Shown one piece after another: positions 7,825 through 15,800 of a stretch of DNA of 64,000 nt. Source of the stretch: Kribbella qitaiheensis (lineage in GTDB: Bacteria > Actinomycetota > Actinomycetes > Propionibacteriales > Kribbellaceae); NCBI RefSeq assembly GCF_014217565.1, contig NZ_CP043661.1, forward strand, positions 1,550,001-1,614,000. Direction: 5' to 3'. A program made the translations under genes and the position numbers. The notes under the pieces were generated by a model, which saw only the letters and a list, made by a program, of their open reading frames with translations, ran no database searches and was not told the DNA's origin. Positions within the stretch are counted from its first letter, which is position 1; each line of letters starts with the position of its first letter.

Positions 7825-8701
7825 AGTTCACCCACCTGCGTTGGAGCCGGAACTGGAACAGGGTCAGCAGCCCGACCACGAGCAGGATCAGTACCGCGAC
7901 GGCCGCGGCGTACCCGCGTTCGTTGCCGACGAAGGCCGCGTCGTAGAACAGGAACACCAGCGACTGCGTCTTCGGCATCACCGGGTTGGCCGGACCGAGC
8001 AACGCGAACAACTGGTCGAAGAGCTGGAAGCCGGCGATCGTGGTGATCACCGACAGGAAAAAGATCGACGGCGTCAGCAGCGGGACCGTGATGGACCGGA
8101 ACTGCTGCGCCCGGCTCGCGCCGTCCAGGGCCGCGGCCTCGTACAGCTCGGCCGGGATGCCCTTCAACCCGGCCGAGAGCACGATCATGTTGAACCCGAT
8201 CACCAGCCACAACCCGAGCAACGCGACCGCGACCAGCGCGAACCAAGGCTGGGTGATCCACGACGGTCCGTCGATGCCGATCACCCCGAGCGCCTGGTTC
8301 AGTACGCCGTAGTCGCCGTTGTAGATGATCCGCCACACCAACGAGATGGCCGTCGGCATCGCGACGTACGGGAGGAAGAACAGCGTCCGGTAGACCATCG
8401 CGCCCCTGAGCCCAGGGCGGTTCAGCAGGCTGGCGATCAGCACTGCGATCGGGATGCCGAGCAGCACGATCGCGGTGTAGACGATCGTGTTCAGGATCGC
8501 CCGGTAGACCTCGGAGTCGCCGACCAGCTGGCTGTAGTTCGCCGCCCCGACCCACGTCGCGCCACCGAACGGCCCGGTCTCCGTGAAGCTGTCGTACAGC
8601 GTCTTGACCAACGGCCAGAGGTAGAACACCAGCACCCCGAGGAACGTCGGCAACACAAACAACCACGGCCACTTGCCGTCCGCTGAGCGGGAGCTGCTCA
8701 C
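7817..8701 (-). CDS. Carbohydrate ABC transporter permease (MalF/UgpA type)
   Basis: 294 residues with about six membrane helices, beginning WPWLFVLPTFLGVLVFYLWP and ending VAVLILLVVGLLTLFQF. The EAA loop (YEAAALDGASRAQQFRSITV) lies at ~195-215. The protein pairs with the MalG-type subunit to form the membrane channel of a sugar importer. The start is a GTG whose last bases form the TGA of the binding-protein gene (GTGA, 4-bp overlap). Co-transcribed with binding protein, partner permease and two oxidoreductases. Confidence 0.92.
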   Translation of the reverse strand: MSSSRSADGKWPWLFVLPTFLGVLVFYLWPLVKTLYDSFTETGPFGGATWVGAANYSQLVGDSEVYRAILNTIVYTAIVLLGIPIAVLIASLLNRPGLRGAMVYRTLFFLPYVAMPTAISLVWRIIYNGDYGVLNQALGVIGIDGPSWITQPWFALVAVALLGLWLVIGFNMIVLSAGLKGIPAELYEAAALDGASRAQQFRSITVPLLTPSIFFLSVITTIAGFQLFDQLFALLGPANPVMPKTQSLVFLFYDAAFVGNERGYAAAVAVLILLVVGLLTLFQFRLQRRWVNYD

Positions 8702-10002
8702 CTTTCTTTGCCCAGGGCCTCGTTCATCTTGGTGGCGACGTCCGCGCCGACCTCGGACATCGGCTTGTCACCGCCGAACGCGGGCCCGAGTTCGTCGGTC
8801 TCGAGCTTGTTCCAGACGCCGGTGTCCTTGGAGACCGGGTACGGCTCGGCGTACTGCTCGGCCGCGTCGATGTAGGTCTTCAGGTCGTACTGCGGGGCGC
8901 TGTTCACGAAGTCGGTCTGGGTGCCGGTGAACGCCGGGTTGGCGGCGCCGGCCTTGGCCTGGATCAGCGCGGCGTCCTTGCCGCCGAGGAAGGCCAGGAA
9001 CGCGGCCGCCGCGGTCGGGTTCTTCGACTTGGCACTCATCACGTTCGCGATGCCGTGGATGACGGTCTTGCGCTCACCGTTCGGGGCCTTCGGCAACGCA
9101 ACGACGGCGAAGTCGTCCTTGTACCGCGACTTGAGCGCGACCGAGACGACCCAGTTGCCGTTCCACATCATCGCGGCCTTGCCGTCGAAGAAGCGGTCCT
9201 GGCTCTTGGTCTCGGCGTTCTGCGCGGCCGACGGGGTGTAGCCGCCCTTGACCATGTCGGACCAGAACTGGAGCGCCTCGACCGACTTCGGATCGCCGTA
9301 CCCGGACTTGCCGTCCTTGACCACGAAGCCGCCGTTGCTGAGCATCGCCGGGTAGTAGTTGGCCTGGTTGCCGAGGGTGTCACCGGTGGCGAAGATGCCC
9401 TTCGGTCCGAGCGCGGCCTTGAGCTTGACCGCGGCGGCCTGGTAGTCGTTCCAGGTCCAGTCGGCGGTCGGCGGGGCGACCTTGGCATCGGCCAGAAGGC
9501 GCTTGTTGTACCAGAGCGCGATCGTGTCGAAGTCCTTCGGTACGCCGTACTGCTTGCCGTCCAGCGAGTAGAGATCGTCCAGCGCCTTCGGGTAGTTGGC
9601 GGGGTCGATCTGCTTGGCGCCGGTCAGCCCGTCGAGGGTGGCTAGCTGCTTGTTCGAGGCGAACAGCTGGAAGTTCGGGCCGTTCATCCAGAACACGTCG
9701 GGCAGGTTGTCCGACGAGCCCTGCGTCTTCAGCTTGGTGAAGTACTGGTCGAAGGCGGCCAGCGAGATGGACACCTTCACGTTCGGGTACTTGTCGTTGA
9801 ACGCCTTCACGATCTGCTGCATCGCGGGCTGCTGGTTCACGTCCCAGATCGCGTAGGTGAGGTCGCCCTTCACCTGCGCCGGATCGTCCGGGACCTTCGC
9901 GTCGCCGCCGGAGCCCGAGTTGCCTCCGCAGGCCGCCAGCGCGGTGACGGCGAGTGCGGTGGCGACCAGGGACAGGCCGTACTTCAGAGGGGGGATTCGC
10001 AT
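8698..10002 (-). CDS. Extracellular sugar-binding lipoprotein of an ABC importer
   Basis: 434 residues. A lipoprotein signal peptide has the lipobox LAAC at ~20-23 (after KYGLSLVATALAVTA), so the mature protein is lipid-anchored outside the membrane. The rest has the family-1 solute-binding fold: LTYAIWDVNQQPAMQQIVKAF, DNLPDVFWMNGPNFQLFASN, and a Trp-rich ligand region with FFDGKAAMMWNGNWVVS. I chose the ATG at 10002 because GAGGAG lies 6 bases upstream; the farther in-frame start would precede the signal peptide by 16 residues. First gene of the five-gene operon down to 4868, with a candidate promoter and operator just upstream. The ligand is probably an oligo- or monosaccharide. Confidence 0.93.
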   Translation of the reverse strand: MRIPPLKYGLSLVATALAVTALAACGGNSGSGGDAKVPDDPAQVKGDLTYAIWDVNQQPAMQQIVKAFNDKYPNVKVSISLAAFDQYFTKLKTQGSSDNLPDVFWMNGPNFQLFASNKQLATLDGLTGAKQIDPANYPKALDDLYSLDGKQYGVPKDFDTIALWYNKRLLADAKVAPPTADWTWNDYQAAAVKLKAALGPKGIFATGDTLGNQANYYPAMLSNGGFVVKDGKSGYGDPKSVEALQFWSDMVKGGYTPSAAQNAETKSQDRFFDGKAAMMWNGNWVVSVALKSRYKDDFAVVALPKAPNGERKTVIHGIANVMSAKSKNPTAAAAFLAFLGGKDAALIQAKAGAANPAFTGTQTDFVNSAPQYDLKTYIDAAEQYAEPYPVSKDTGVWNKLETDELGPAFGGDKPMSEVGADVATKMNEALGKER

Positions 10003-10085
10003 GGTCATCTCCTCGGCTAGAGAGCACGAGAGTTTGTCAGGACCGGGCAAGGTCTTACCTGGCAGGGATGGCGTCAGGTAACTTA

Positions 10086-10129
10086 GTAACGGTTCTTACG
10101 TTTGTATCATTGCGCGTCTGTGTTCGCAA
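10086..10129 (-). promoter_or_regulatory. Candidate promoter and operator of the sugar importer operon
   Basis: On the minus strand, TTGCGA (10124-10129) and TACAAA (10101-10106) are separated by exactly 17 bp, like -35 and -10 boxes. The imperfect inverted repeat GTAAC-GGTT-CTTAC (10086-10099) covers the expected transcription start, a placement typical of repressor sites. Inferred from sequence layout only. Confidence 0.4.
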
Positions 10130-10212
10130 CTACCCACTCACGCGCATTACCAACATCGTTACCGACATCTCACTGCTCTTTTGGACCGTCTTAGTCCTGT
10201 CATGGGCACAAT

Positions 10213-12315
10213 GTGCCGGTGACCGAAGCCACCGCCGCCCCGAACGAGCTCGGCCCCGCCCTGGACCAGGACCTGCGGCTGGGCGCGGTGGTGCAATCCG
10301 ACGGCACCACCTTCACGTTGTGGGCGCCGGCCGCCGAGCGCGTGGAGCTCGCCCTGGTCGCTCCGGACGGCAGCCAGCGCAACCTCGATCTGGTCCACAC
10401 CGGCGAGTGCTGGACCGGCTTCGTCCCCGACGTCGGCCCCGGCCAGCGCTACGGGTACCGGGTGCACGGGCCGTTCGACCCGACGCATGGGCTGCGGTTC
10501 AACCCGGCGAAGTTGCTGCTCGACCCCTACGCGCGGGCGGTCGACGGATCGCTCGACTTCGCCAGCCCGCTGATCTACGACTCCTCCGAGGGGGACTCGG
10601 CCGGGCACGTCCCGGTCGGCGTGGTCGTCGCCCCGTCCGAGCCACCGCCGCCGATCAGCCGGCCGGTGCCGTGGACCGAGACCGTCATCTACGAACTGCA
10701 CACCAAGGGCTTCACCAAGCTGCACCCCGACGTACCGGAGCACCAGCGCGGCACGTACGCCGGGCTGGCGCATCCCTCGGTGATCAACTACCTGGTCGAA
10801 CTCGGGGTCACCTCGGTCGAGTTGCTGCCCATCCACCACTTCCTGACCGAGCCCGCGATCGCGGCGCGTGGGCTGCCCAACTACTGGGGCTACAACACGC
10901 TGAACTTCTTCGCCCCACACGCGCCGTACTCGTCGTCGGGTTCGTTGGGTGAGCAGGTCGCGGAGTTCAAGGCGATGGTGGCCGCGTTCCATGCCGCCGG
11001 GATCGAGGTGATCCTCGACGTGGTCTACAACCACACGGCCGAGGGCGGCTTCGACGGGCCGACGCTGAGCTTCCGCGGCATCGAGAACCGCGCGTACTAC
11101 CGGCTCACGCAGGGCGGCGCGATGTACGACGTGACGGGCACTGGCAACTCCGTCGACACGTCGCACCCGCAGGTCCGCCGGCTGGTGATGGACTCGCTGC
11201 GCTACTGGGTCGAGGAGATGGGCATCGACGGGTTCCGCTTCGACCTCGCGGTGACACTGATCCGCAACGAACGCCATGAGGTCGACACGGTCGGGCACCC
11301 GTTCCTCGCCGAGGTCGCCGCAGATCCGGTGCTCGGCCGGGTCAAGCTGATCTCCGAGCCGTGGGACGTCGGCAACTTCGGCTACCAGGTCGGCAACTTC
11401 GGTACGCCGTGGTCGGAGTGGAACGGCAAGTACCGCGACTCGGTGCGCGATGTCTGGCGCACTTCGTCGTACGGCGTACAGGACCTCGCCTACCGGCTGT
11501 CCGGCTCCAGCGACCTGTACGGCGACGACGGGCGCTACCCGTACGCGTCGATCAACTTCGTCACCGCGCACGACGGGTTCACCTTGCGCGACCTGGTCTC
11601 GTACGACTACAAGCACAACGAGCAGAACCACGAGGACAACCGCGACGGCACCGACGACAACAGGTCCTGGAACTGCGGCGTCGAAGGCGAGACGGACGAC
11701 GCCGGTGTCATCGCGCTGCGCAAACGGCAGATGGCGAACCTGATGGCGACGATGGTGCTGTCGACCGGCGTACCGATGATCACCGCGGGCGACGAGTGCG
11801 GACGGACGCAGCACGGGAACAACAATCCGTACTGCCAGGACAACGAGACCTCGTGGTTCGACTGGTCGCTGCCGTCATCGTGGCCGGACCAGCTGGAGCT
11901 GACCAAGAAGCTACTGGCGCTGCGGGCGGCTCATCCGACGCTGCGTCAGTGGCACTATTTCTCGGGTCAGCCGGTGGTTCCCGGTGGGCGCAAGGATCTG
12001 TCGTGGATCGCGCCGCACGGCGGAGAGATGACCGAGGCCGACTGGCACGACGGGAATCTGCGCACGATCGGGATGTTCCTGGCCGGCGACGCCATCCGCG
12101 GAACCGATGCCGAGGGCAACGTTCCGGTGGACAACTCGTTCCTGCTCGCGCTGAACGCGACGGCGGAGACGCGTGATGTCGTCGTACCGGACGAGTCGTG
12201 GGCGCCGGCGTACGAGGTCGTTCTGGACACCAGCAACAGCGGCGCGACCGAGGTCGCGGCCGGCGCCGTGGTTCCGCTGGCGCCGCGCTGCCTGGTGCTG
12301 TTGCGCGCGCTCTGA
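10213..12315 (+). CDS. glgX: Glycogen debranching enzyme GlgX
   Basis: 700 residues, the usual GlgX length. An N-terminal CBM48 domain (~20-130) is followed by a GH13 barrel. Region I is DVVYNHT from ~269. Region II is GIDGFRFDLAV with the nucleophile D344. Region III is LISEPWD with acid/base E382. Region IV is TAHDGF with D454. It hydrolyses alpha-1,6 branch points of phosphorylase-trimmed glucan and works with GlgP encoded at 19.2-21.8 kb. The start is GTG at 10213 or 10219; neither has a clear ribosome-binding site. Transcribed away from the sugar ABC operon across a ~210-bp shared regulatory region. Confidence 0.95.
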   Translation: MPVTEATAAPNELGPALDQDLRLGAVVQSDGTTFTLWAPAAERVELALVAPDGSQRNLDLVHTGECWTGFVPDVGPGQRYGYRVHGPFDPTHGLRFNPAKLLLDPYARAVDGSLDFASPLIYDSSEGDSAGHVPVGVVVAPSEPPPPISRPVPWTETVIYELHTKGFTKLHPDVPEHQRGTYAGLAHPSVINYLVELGVTSVELLPIHHFLTEPAIAARGLPNYWGYNTLNFFAPHAPYSSSGSLGEQVAEFKAMVAAFHAAGIEVILDVVYNHTAEGGFDGPTLSFRGIENRAYYRLTQGGAMYDVTGTGNSVDTSHPQVRRLVMDSLRYWVEEMGIDGFRFDLAVTLIRNERHEVDTVGHPFLAEVAADPVLGRVKLISEPWDVGNFGYQVGNFGTPWSEWNGKYRDSVRDVWRTSSYGVQDLAYRLSGSSDLYGDDGRYPYASINFVTAHDGFTLRDLVSYDYKHNEQNHEDNRDGTDDNRSWNCGVEGETDDAGVIALRKRQMANLMATMVLSTGVPMITAGDECGRTQHGNNNPYCQDNETSWFDWSLPSSWPDQLELTKKLLALRAAHPTLRQWHYFSGQPVVPGGRKDLSWIAPHGGEMTEADWHDGNLRTIGMFLAGDAIRGTDAEGNVPVDNSFLLALNATAETRDVVVPDESWAPAYEVVLDTSNSGATEVAAGAVVPLAPRCLVLLRAL

Positions 12316-12361
12316 GCTGCCTTCTCGCGAGCTCTGAGATTGCTTTTGGTGTGGGCCGGGT

Positions 12362-12420
12362 TGTTCATCTTGGCGGGGTACCTTCGGTCATCAACTGTTC
12401 ATCTGCGGGTCACCTTCGGT
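12362..12420. repeat. Two-copy 34-bp tandem repeat upstream of the SGNH hydrolase gene
   Basis: TGTTCATCT followed by a CCTTCGGT-type end occurs at 12362-12395 and again at 12396-12420, with a few differences between copies. It lies in the 140-bp spacer between glgX and the next gene and could duplicate a regulatory element; no function is shown. Confidence 0.6.
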
Positions 12421-12457
12421 GCTCCGGCAGTGGGGTGATGTCCGGAGGGGGTCTGCG

Positions 12458-13258
12458 ATGGCTTTACTGCGAGCGGCGGAGCGGCACTACGAGCGCAGCG
12501 AACACGACCACACGACGCCGATCGGCGTCCTTCACCAACTCGTCGTACGCTGGGGCGACGCCGACCGAACGACCTCGCGGCGCGCCTTCCGCCGCTGGTG
12601 TGACGGCGTCGCGTTCGTCGACGTACAGGCTAGGACCTTCGCCGACTACTGGACCGAGCAGAACTCGGTCGCCCTCGCCGGCGACGGCCCGCTGTGGATC
12701 GTGCTCGGCGACTCGACGGCGCAAGGCATCGGCGCCAGCTCGCCATTGCACGGGTACGTCGGTCAGACCCTGACGGCGTTGAACAGCAGGTCCCGTCGCC
12801 CGTGGCGCATCCTGAACCTCTCCCGCGCCGGCGCCCAGGCCGCCCATGTCCTCAACGACCAACTCCCGCTTCTCAAGAAGCTAGGCGCCGAACCGGACCT
12901 GGTCACCTGCGGCATCGGCAGCAACGACATCCTCGGCACGGTGCCGAAGAAGGTGCACAGCAACCTTCGCCAGTTGATCCGCCGCCTGCCGTCGTCGTCG
13001 GTCGTGATGGACCTGCTGCTGCCGGACAGATTCTGGACCGTCGGCGGCCTCTGCACCCCGTACGTCGCCGGCATCAACCGGACCATCCACTCGGCCGCCG
13101 CAGAACGCGGTCTCCCGGTAGCCGAACTCTCCCGCCACGTCCGCCCACCCTGGCGCGGCAAACTGGCTCCCGACCTCTTCCACCCCAACGACCACGGCTA
13201 CCAGCAGCTGACGAACGCCCTCCTGGCCGCCCTCCCCGTCCCAGCCCCCCAGCACTAA
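12458..13258 (+). CDS. SGNH/GDSL-type esterase or lipase
   Basis: 266 residues. Block I IVLGDSTAQGIGAS (~87-100) holds the nucleophile Ser. Block III is CGIGSNDI with the oxyanion Asn. Block V is DLFHPNDHGYQQL with the Asp-His pair near the C-terminus. No signal peptide is visible, so it probably acts in the cytoplasm, perhaps as a deacylase. The ATG at 12458 is preceded by GGAGGGG at 7 bases. A ~65-residue N-terminal extension precedes the hydrolase domain. Natural substrate unknown. Confidence 0.88.
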   Translation: MALLRAAERHYERSEHDHTTPIGVLHQLVVRWGDADRTTSRRAFRRWCDGVAFVDVQARTFADYWTEQNSVALAGDGPLWIVLGDSTAQGIGASSPLHGYVGQTLTALNSRSRRPWRILNLSRAGAQAAHVLNDQLPLLKKLGAEPDLVTCGIGSNDILGTVPKKVHSNLRQLIRRLPSSSVVMDLLLPDRFWTVGGLCTPYVAGINRTIHSAAAERGLPVAELSRHVRPPWRGKLAPDLFHPNDHGYQQLTNALLAALPVPAPQH

Positions 13259-13276
13259 CCCACCCGAATGGGGTGC

Positions 13277-13342
13277 TTCGCTCCTGCTGTGGGGGTTACC
13301 CCGTCGGCATGCCACTGGGGTAACCCCCACAGCAGGAGCGAA
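13277..13342. repeat. Long perfect palindrome, family A element
   Basis: Perfect 26-bp arms (13277-13302 and 13317-13342) flank a 14-base loop holding the smaller palindrome GGCATGCC. The inner arm GGGGTTACCCC and the tail GCGAACCCCCA match the elements at 4.5-4.76 kb. It sits between two convergent genes, so it may end both transcripts. Confidence 0.85.
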
Positions 13343-13521
13343 CCCCCACACCGGTGGGTTGAGCACACCGCGTCCGCCGGCGCGGTGGAGGGTCGTCAGG
13401 GGCGCTGGCGGCTTGCAAAGGGGGGATCGGACGAGGAACCCGCCAGCCGACCCACCTCGGGCAGGTCTGGGGTCCGGAATGCGGGGCGCCGGCCGGAGGA
13501 GCCTGGCCTGAGGAGTAGAGG

Positions 13522-13995
13522 TCAGGGGTGGGGTGGGGATTGGAGCATTACTTCTAGGCGGTTCAGGGACTTGGTGCTTTCTCGGCGGACTCCGATGGGG
13601 ACCAGCGCGGCGCGGCCGGGGATTCGGACTCCGCCGGTCAGGGCTACCCGGGTTCCGCCGCCGGGCTCCGGGGCCGCGGCCATGCCGATCAGTAGGAAGC
13701 GGCTTTGGAGCCAGCACCAGCCGAAGCGGAACGTCCCTTGTAGGTAGGCTCGCATGCCCCAGCGACTGCGGACGAGCATCCGTAGCTGATCCTCGTTGCG
13801 TTCCATCCAGTCGATCGAGGTCATGTCGGTCTGGAACACGGCGAAGTCCCTTCCGTCGCCCCACATGAAATCCCACACTTGCGAAAGCGGAACGTCGAAG
13901 ACGCGCTCGGTCACCGCGGCGCCTGGGATGCCGGCTGCGAGGACGCGCAACCGGCGTACGGTGTCGAGTTCTGCGGTCGGCCAATAGTCGGTCAT
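13522..13995 (-). CDS. SRPBCC-like small protein, co-expressed with a sigma factor
   Basis: 157 residues. Segments such as VTERVFDVPLSQVWDFMWGD, then DWMERNEDQLRMLVRSRWG and GGGTRVALTGGVRIPG, resemble the alternating beta strands of START/SRPBCC ligand-binding proteins, but no diagnostic motif is present. I chose the ATG at 13995 because it overlaps the stop of the sigma factor gene by 4 bp (ATGA); a GTG nine bases upstream is an alternative. It is last in a three-gene unit with a DUF3995 membrane protein and a sigma factor. Function unknown; a ligand-binding or regulatory partner of the sigma factor is possible. Confidence 0.65.
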   Translation of the reverse strand: MTDYWPTAELDTVRRLRVLAAGIPGAAVTERVFDVPLSQVWDFMWGDGRDFAVFQTDMTSIDWMERNEDQLRMLVRSRWGMRAYLQGTFRFGWCWLQSRFLLIGMAAAPEPGGGTRVALTGGVRIPGRAALVPIGVRRESTKSLNRLEVMLQSPPHP

Positions 13996-14489
13996 GATCC
14001 CCACGCCTTCCGGAAGCTTGCCCGGGCTCGGTGCAGCCGGGACTTCGCCGTTCCTGCCGGTACCTCGAGCAGCGCCGCGGCATCCCGCTCGTCCAGCCCT
14101 TCGAGATCACGCAGCACCAGCAGCGCGCGATGCTCAGGAGACAACCTCGCCAAGGTGTCCCGTACGTCGACCGCCAACTGCGGATCGCCGCGAGCCGGCA
14201 GCTCGGCGAGATCGGCGGCCACCTGCCGCTCGTCCTGACGCGCTACCCGGACCGCCTCGCGCACCGCGATCGCGCGAACCCACCCGAAGAGCGCTGCCGG
14301 TTCCTTCAAGGTCTTCAGCGATCGGAAGACCGCGACCAGCGCTTCCTGGGTCGCATCCGGCCCGTTGCGCAAGGCGATCGGCCCGCAGATGCGCCCGACG
14401 TACGGCGTGAGCTGGTCGAGCAGGTCGTTCATCGCGAGCGTGTCACCACCCTGCGCCGCCCGCACGAGCCGCTCCGGTTCCTCGATCAC
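13992..14489 (-). CDS. ECF-type RNA polymerase sigma factor
   Basis: 165 residues. Region 2 spans ~20-75 (NDLLDQLTPYVGRICGPIAL ... DATQEALVAVFRSL, like the -10 recognition helix). Region 4 spans ~110-160, with LSPEHRALLVLRDLEGLDE and a helix-turn-helix EVPAGTAKSRLHRAR for the -35 element. The GTG start at 14489 has a weak GGAAG upstream. No classical zinc-binding anti-sigma gene is adjacent; the upstream membrane protein and downstream SRPBCC-like protein are the only co-transcribed partners, so either could provide signal input. Assigned from the two sigma domains. Confidence 0.85.
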   Translation of the reverse strand: MIEEPERLVRAAQGGDTLAMNDLLDQLTPYVGRICGPIALRNGPDATQEALVAVFRSLKTLKEPAALFGWVRAIAVREAVRVARQDERQVAADLAELPARGDPQLAVDVRDTLARLSPEHRALLVLRDLEGLDERDAAALLEVPAGTAKSRLHRARASFRKAWGS

Positions 14490-14523
14490 GCCAGGAATTC
14501 TTCCAGCAACGCCGCGCCCCGGC

Positions 14524-14970
14524 TCACCGGCGCCGACTCCCCTTGATCGGGGAGATGCGCGACGTACCTCGCTTGAACCATTTGGCTTGGAGCAGGCTGA
14601 CGTCTATCGCCAGGAGTGCCATGCAGGCGGGGGTGTAGAGGAACAGGTTGAGCCAGTAGAACGCAGTACCGGTGTCGGCGAAGGCCCAGAACAAGCCGAG
14701 AGTGGCTCGGGCTGCCAGGCCTGCGGCGAGGCCGGCTACTACGAGTCTGGCGACCGCGGACCGGTCGGACCGGAGTACCGCGAAGGCCAGCAGGAGGTGC
14801 AACGCTGCCAGGGGCAGCACTACCTGGGGAGCGAAGGACACCTCCGCGCCGAGGACCGCTCGGGAGAGTGATCGCTCGTCGGCCGCGGGCCAAGTTGCGC
14901 CCGTTGCCCAGTAGATGTGCACTGCCGCAAGCAGGATGTGCGCGCCGGCGGCGATTCTTCGAGACCGCAT
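14524..14970 (-). CDS. DUF3995-like four-helix membrane protein
   Basis: 148 residues with four hydrophobic helices. The start AAGAHILLAAVHIYWATGATWP has the conserved YWA..GG-like and W-P pattern of DUF3995 proteins. Later helices are VVLPLAALHLLLAFAVL, LVVAGLAAGLAARATLGLFW and FYWLNLFLYTPACMALLAI. The C-terminal tail is basic. GAGGAGGGG stands about 5 bases before the ATG. First gene of the unit with the sigma factor 34 bp downstream. Molecular role unknown; the context allows membrane sensing. Confidence 0.75.
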   Translation of the reverse strand: MRSRRIAAGAHILLAAVHIYWATGATWPAADERSLSRAVLGAEVSFAPQVVLPLAALHLLLAFAVLRSDRSAVARLVVAGLAAGLAARATLGLFWAFADTGTAFYWLNLFLYTPACMALLAIDVSLLQAKWFKRGTSRISPIKGSRRR

Positions 14971-15049
14971 CCCGACCCCTCCTCAGATGTTTGTGGACAT
15001 CCGGGAAGAGGAGCCGTTCGGCCGAAACGTTCCCTGCGTGACGCAGGTC

Positions 15050-15646
15050 TCAGGCTTCGGGGGTCTGCGGGCCGTCGGCCAGCAGGAGGTAGAGCGAGCG
15101 GCGGGCGTCGGTCAGGATCTTGGCTGCCGCCGCGCGCTGCTCCTCCGAGCCGCTGCGGGCGACCTGTCGAGTAGCGGAGTGCAGCTCCTCGAGAAGTCCA
15201 CGCAGGTCGGTGGCGGGCTCATCGCTCGCGAAGTTGGCGAACGGGTCGATCGACGTCTCGCGACGCCCCTCGACATACTCGCGTCCCGCGTCGGTGAGCG
15301 TGACGAGCTTGCGGCCGGCTTCCGCGGTCACGGTGACCAGGCCCTCGTCTTCCAGTTGGTTGATGGTCGGGTAGATCGCGCCGGGGCTGGGGGTCCAGCG
15401 TCCGCCGCTACGGTCGGCGATGGCCTGCATCAGCTGGTAGCCGTGCATCGGCTCCTCGGTGAGCAGCATCAGGACGGCCGTTCGGACATCGCCGCGCGGG
15501 GCGCGACCGCGGCCTGAGCCACGTCCGGGGCCCCTGCCACCGCGTCCGCGGTGCATCGGCATGCCTTCTCCCATCCGCGGTCCACCGCGGCGGGGGTGAC
15601 GATGACCGCGTCCGCGGCCTCTGAGTTCGTCTGTTGGGGTGTTCAT
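15050..15646 (-). CDS. PadR-family transcriptional regulator
   Basis: 198 residues. The first ~50 are Gly/Arg/His-rich and probably disordered or nucleic-acid/metal binding. The PadR winged helix follows: VRTAVLMLLTEEPMHGYQL, then the SPGAIYPTINQLEDEGLV wing. The C-terminal helical region (~130-198) fits the dimerising PadR_C-like domain. The ATG at 15646 has GAGGAGG 5 bases upstream, better than an in-frame ATG 24 bases earlier. Two palindromes at the 5' end suggest autoregulation. It is divergent from a MerR-type regulator. Confidence 0.9.
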   Translation of the reverse strand: MNTPTDELRGRGRGHRHPRRGGPRMGEGMPMHRGRGGRGPGRGSGRGRAPRGDVRTAVLMLLTEEPMHGYQLMQAIADRSGGRWTPSPGAIYPTINQLEDEGLVTVTAEAGRKLVTLTDAGREYVEGRRETSIDPFANFASDEPATDLRGLLEELHSATRQVARSGSEEQRAAAAKILTDARRSLYLLLADGPQTPEA

Positions 15647-15691
15647 AATATCCTCCTCGATATTCTTCATGACACTAACGATATATCGTTA
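15647..15691. promoter_or_regulatory. Two AT-rich palindromes in the padR 5' region
   Basis: TAACGATATATCGTTA (15676-15691) is a perfect 16-bp palindrome. AATATC-N6-GATATT (15647-15664) is a second inverted repeat covering the padR ribosome-binding site. Their shared GATAT cores and position suggest operators for the PadR dimer; the assignment is inferred. Confidence 0.6.
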
Positions 15692-15800
15692 CCGTCTCCA
15701 ACACAACCCCTTTGAAAAACTTCCCTCTCCCCTGAGGGCTGGGGAAGGCGTGAGCGAGGGACTTCCCTCTGCCCCAGGGGCAGGGTGTTCACTTCTCTGC

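Noticed and set aside
13992..14546. Plus-strand genes opposite the sigma factor
   Set aside because: Arg/Pro-rich shadow frames; the minus strand has both sigma domains and overlapping gene starts.
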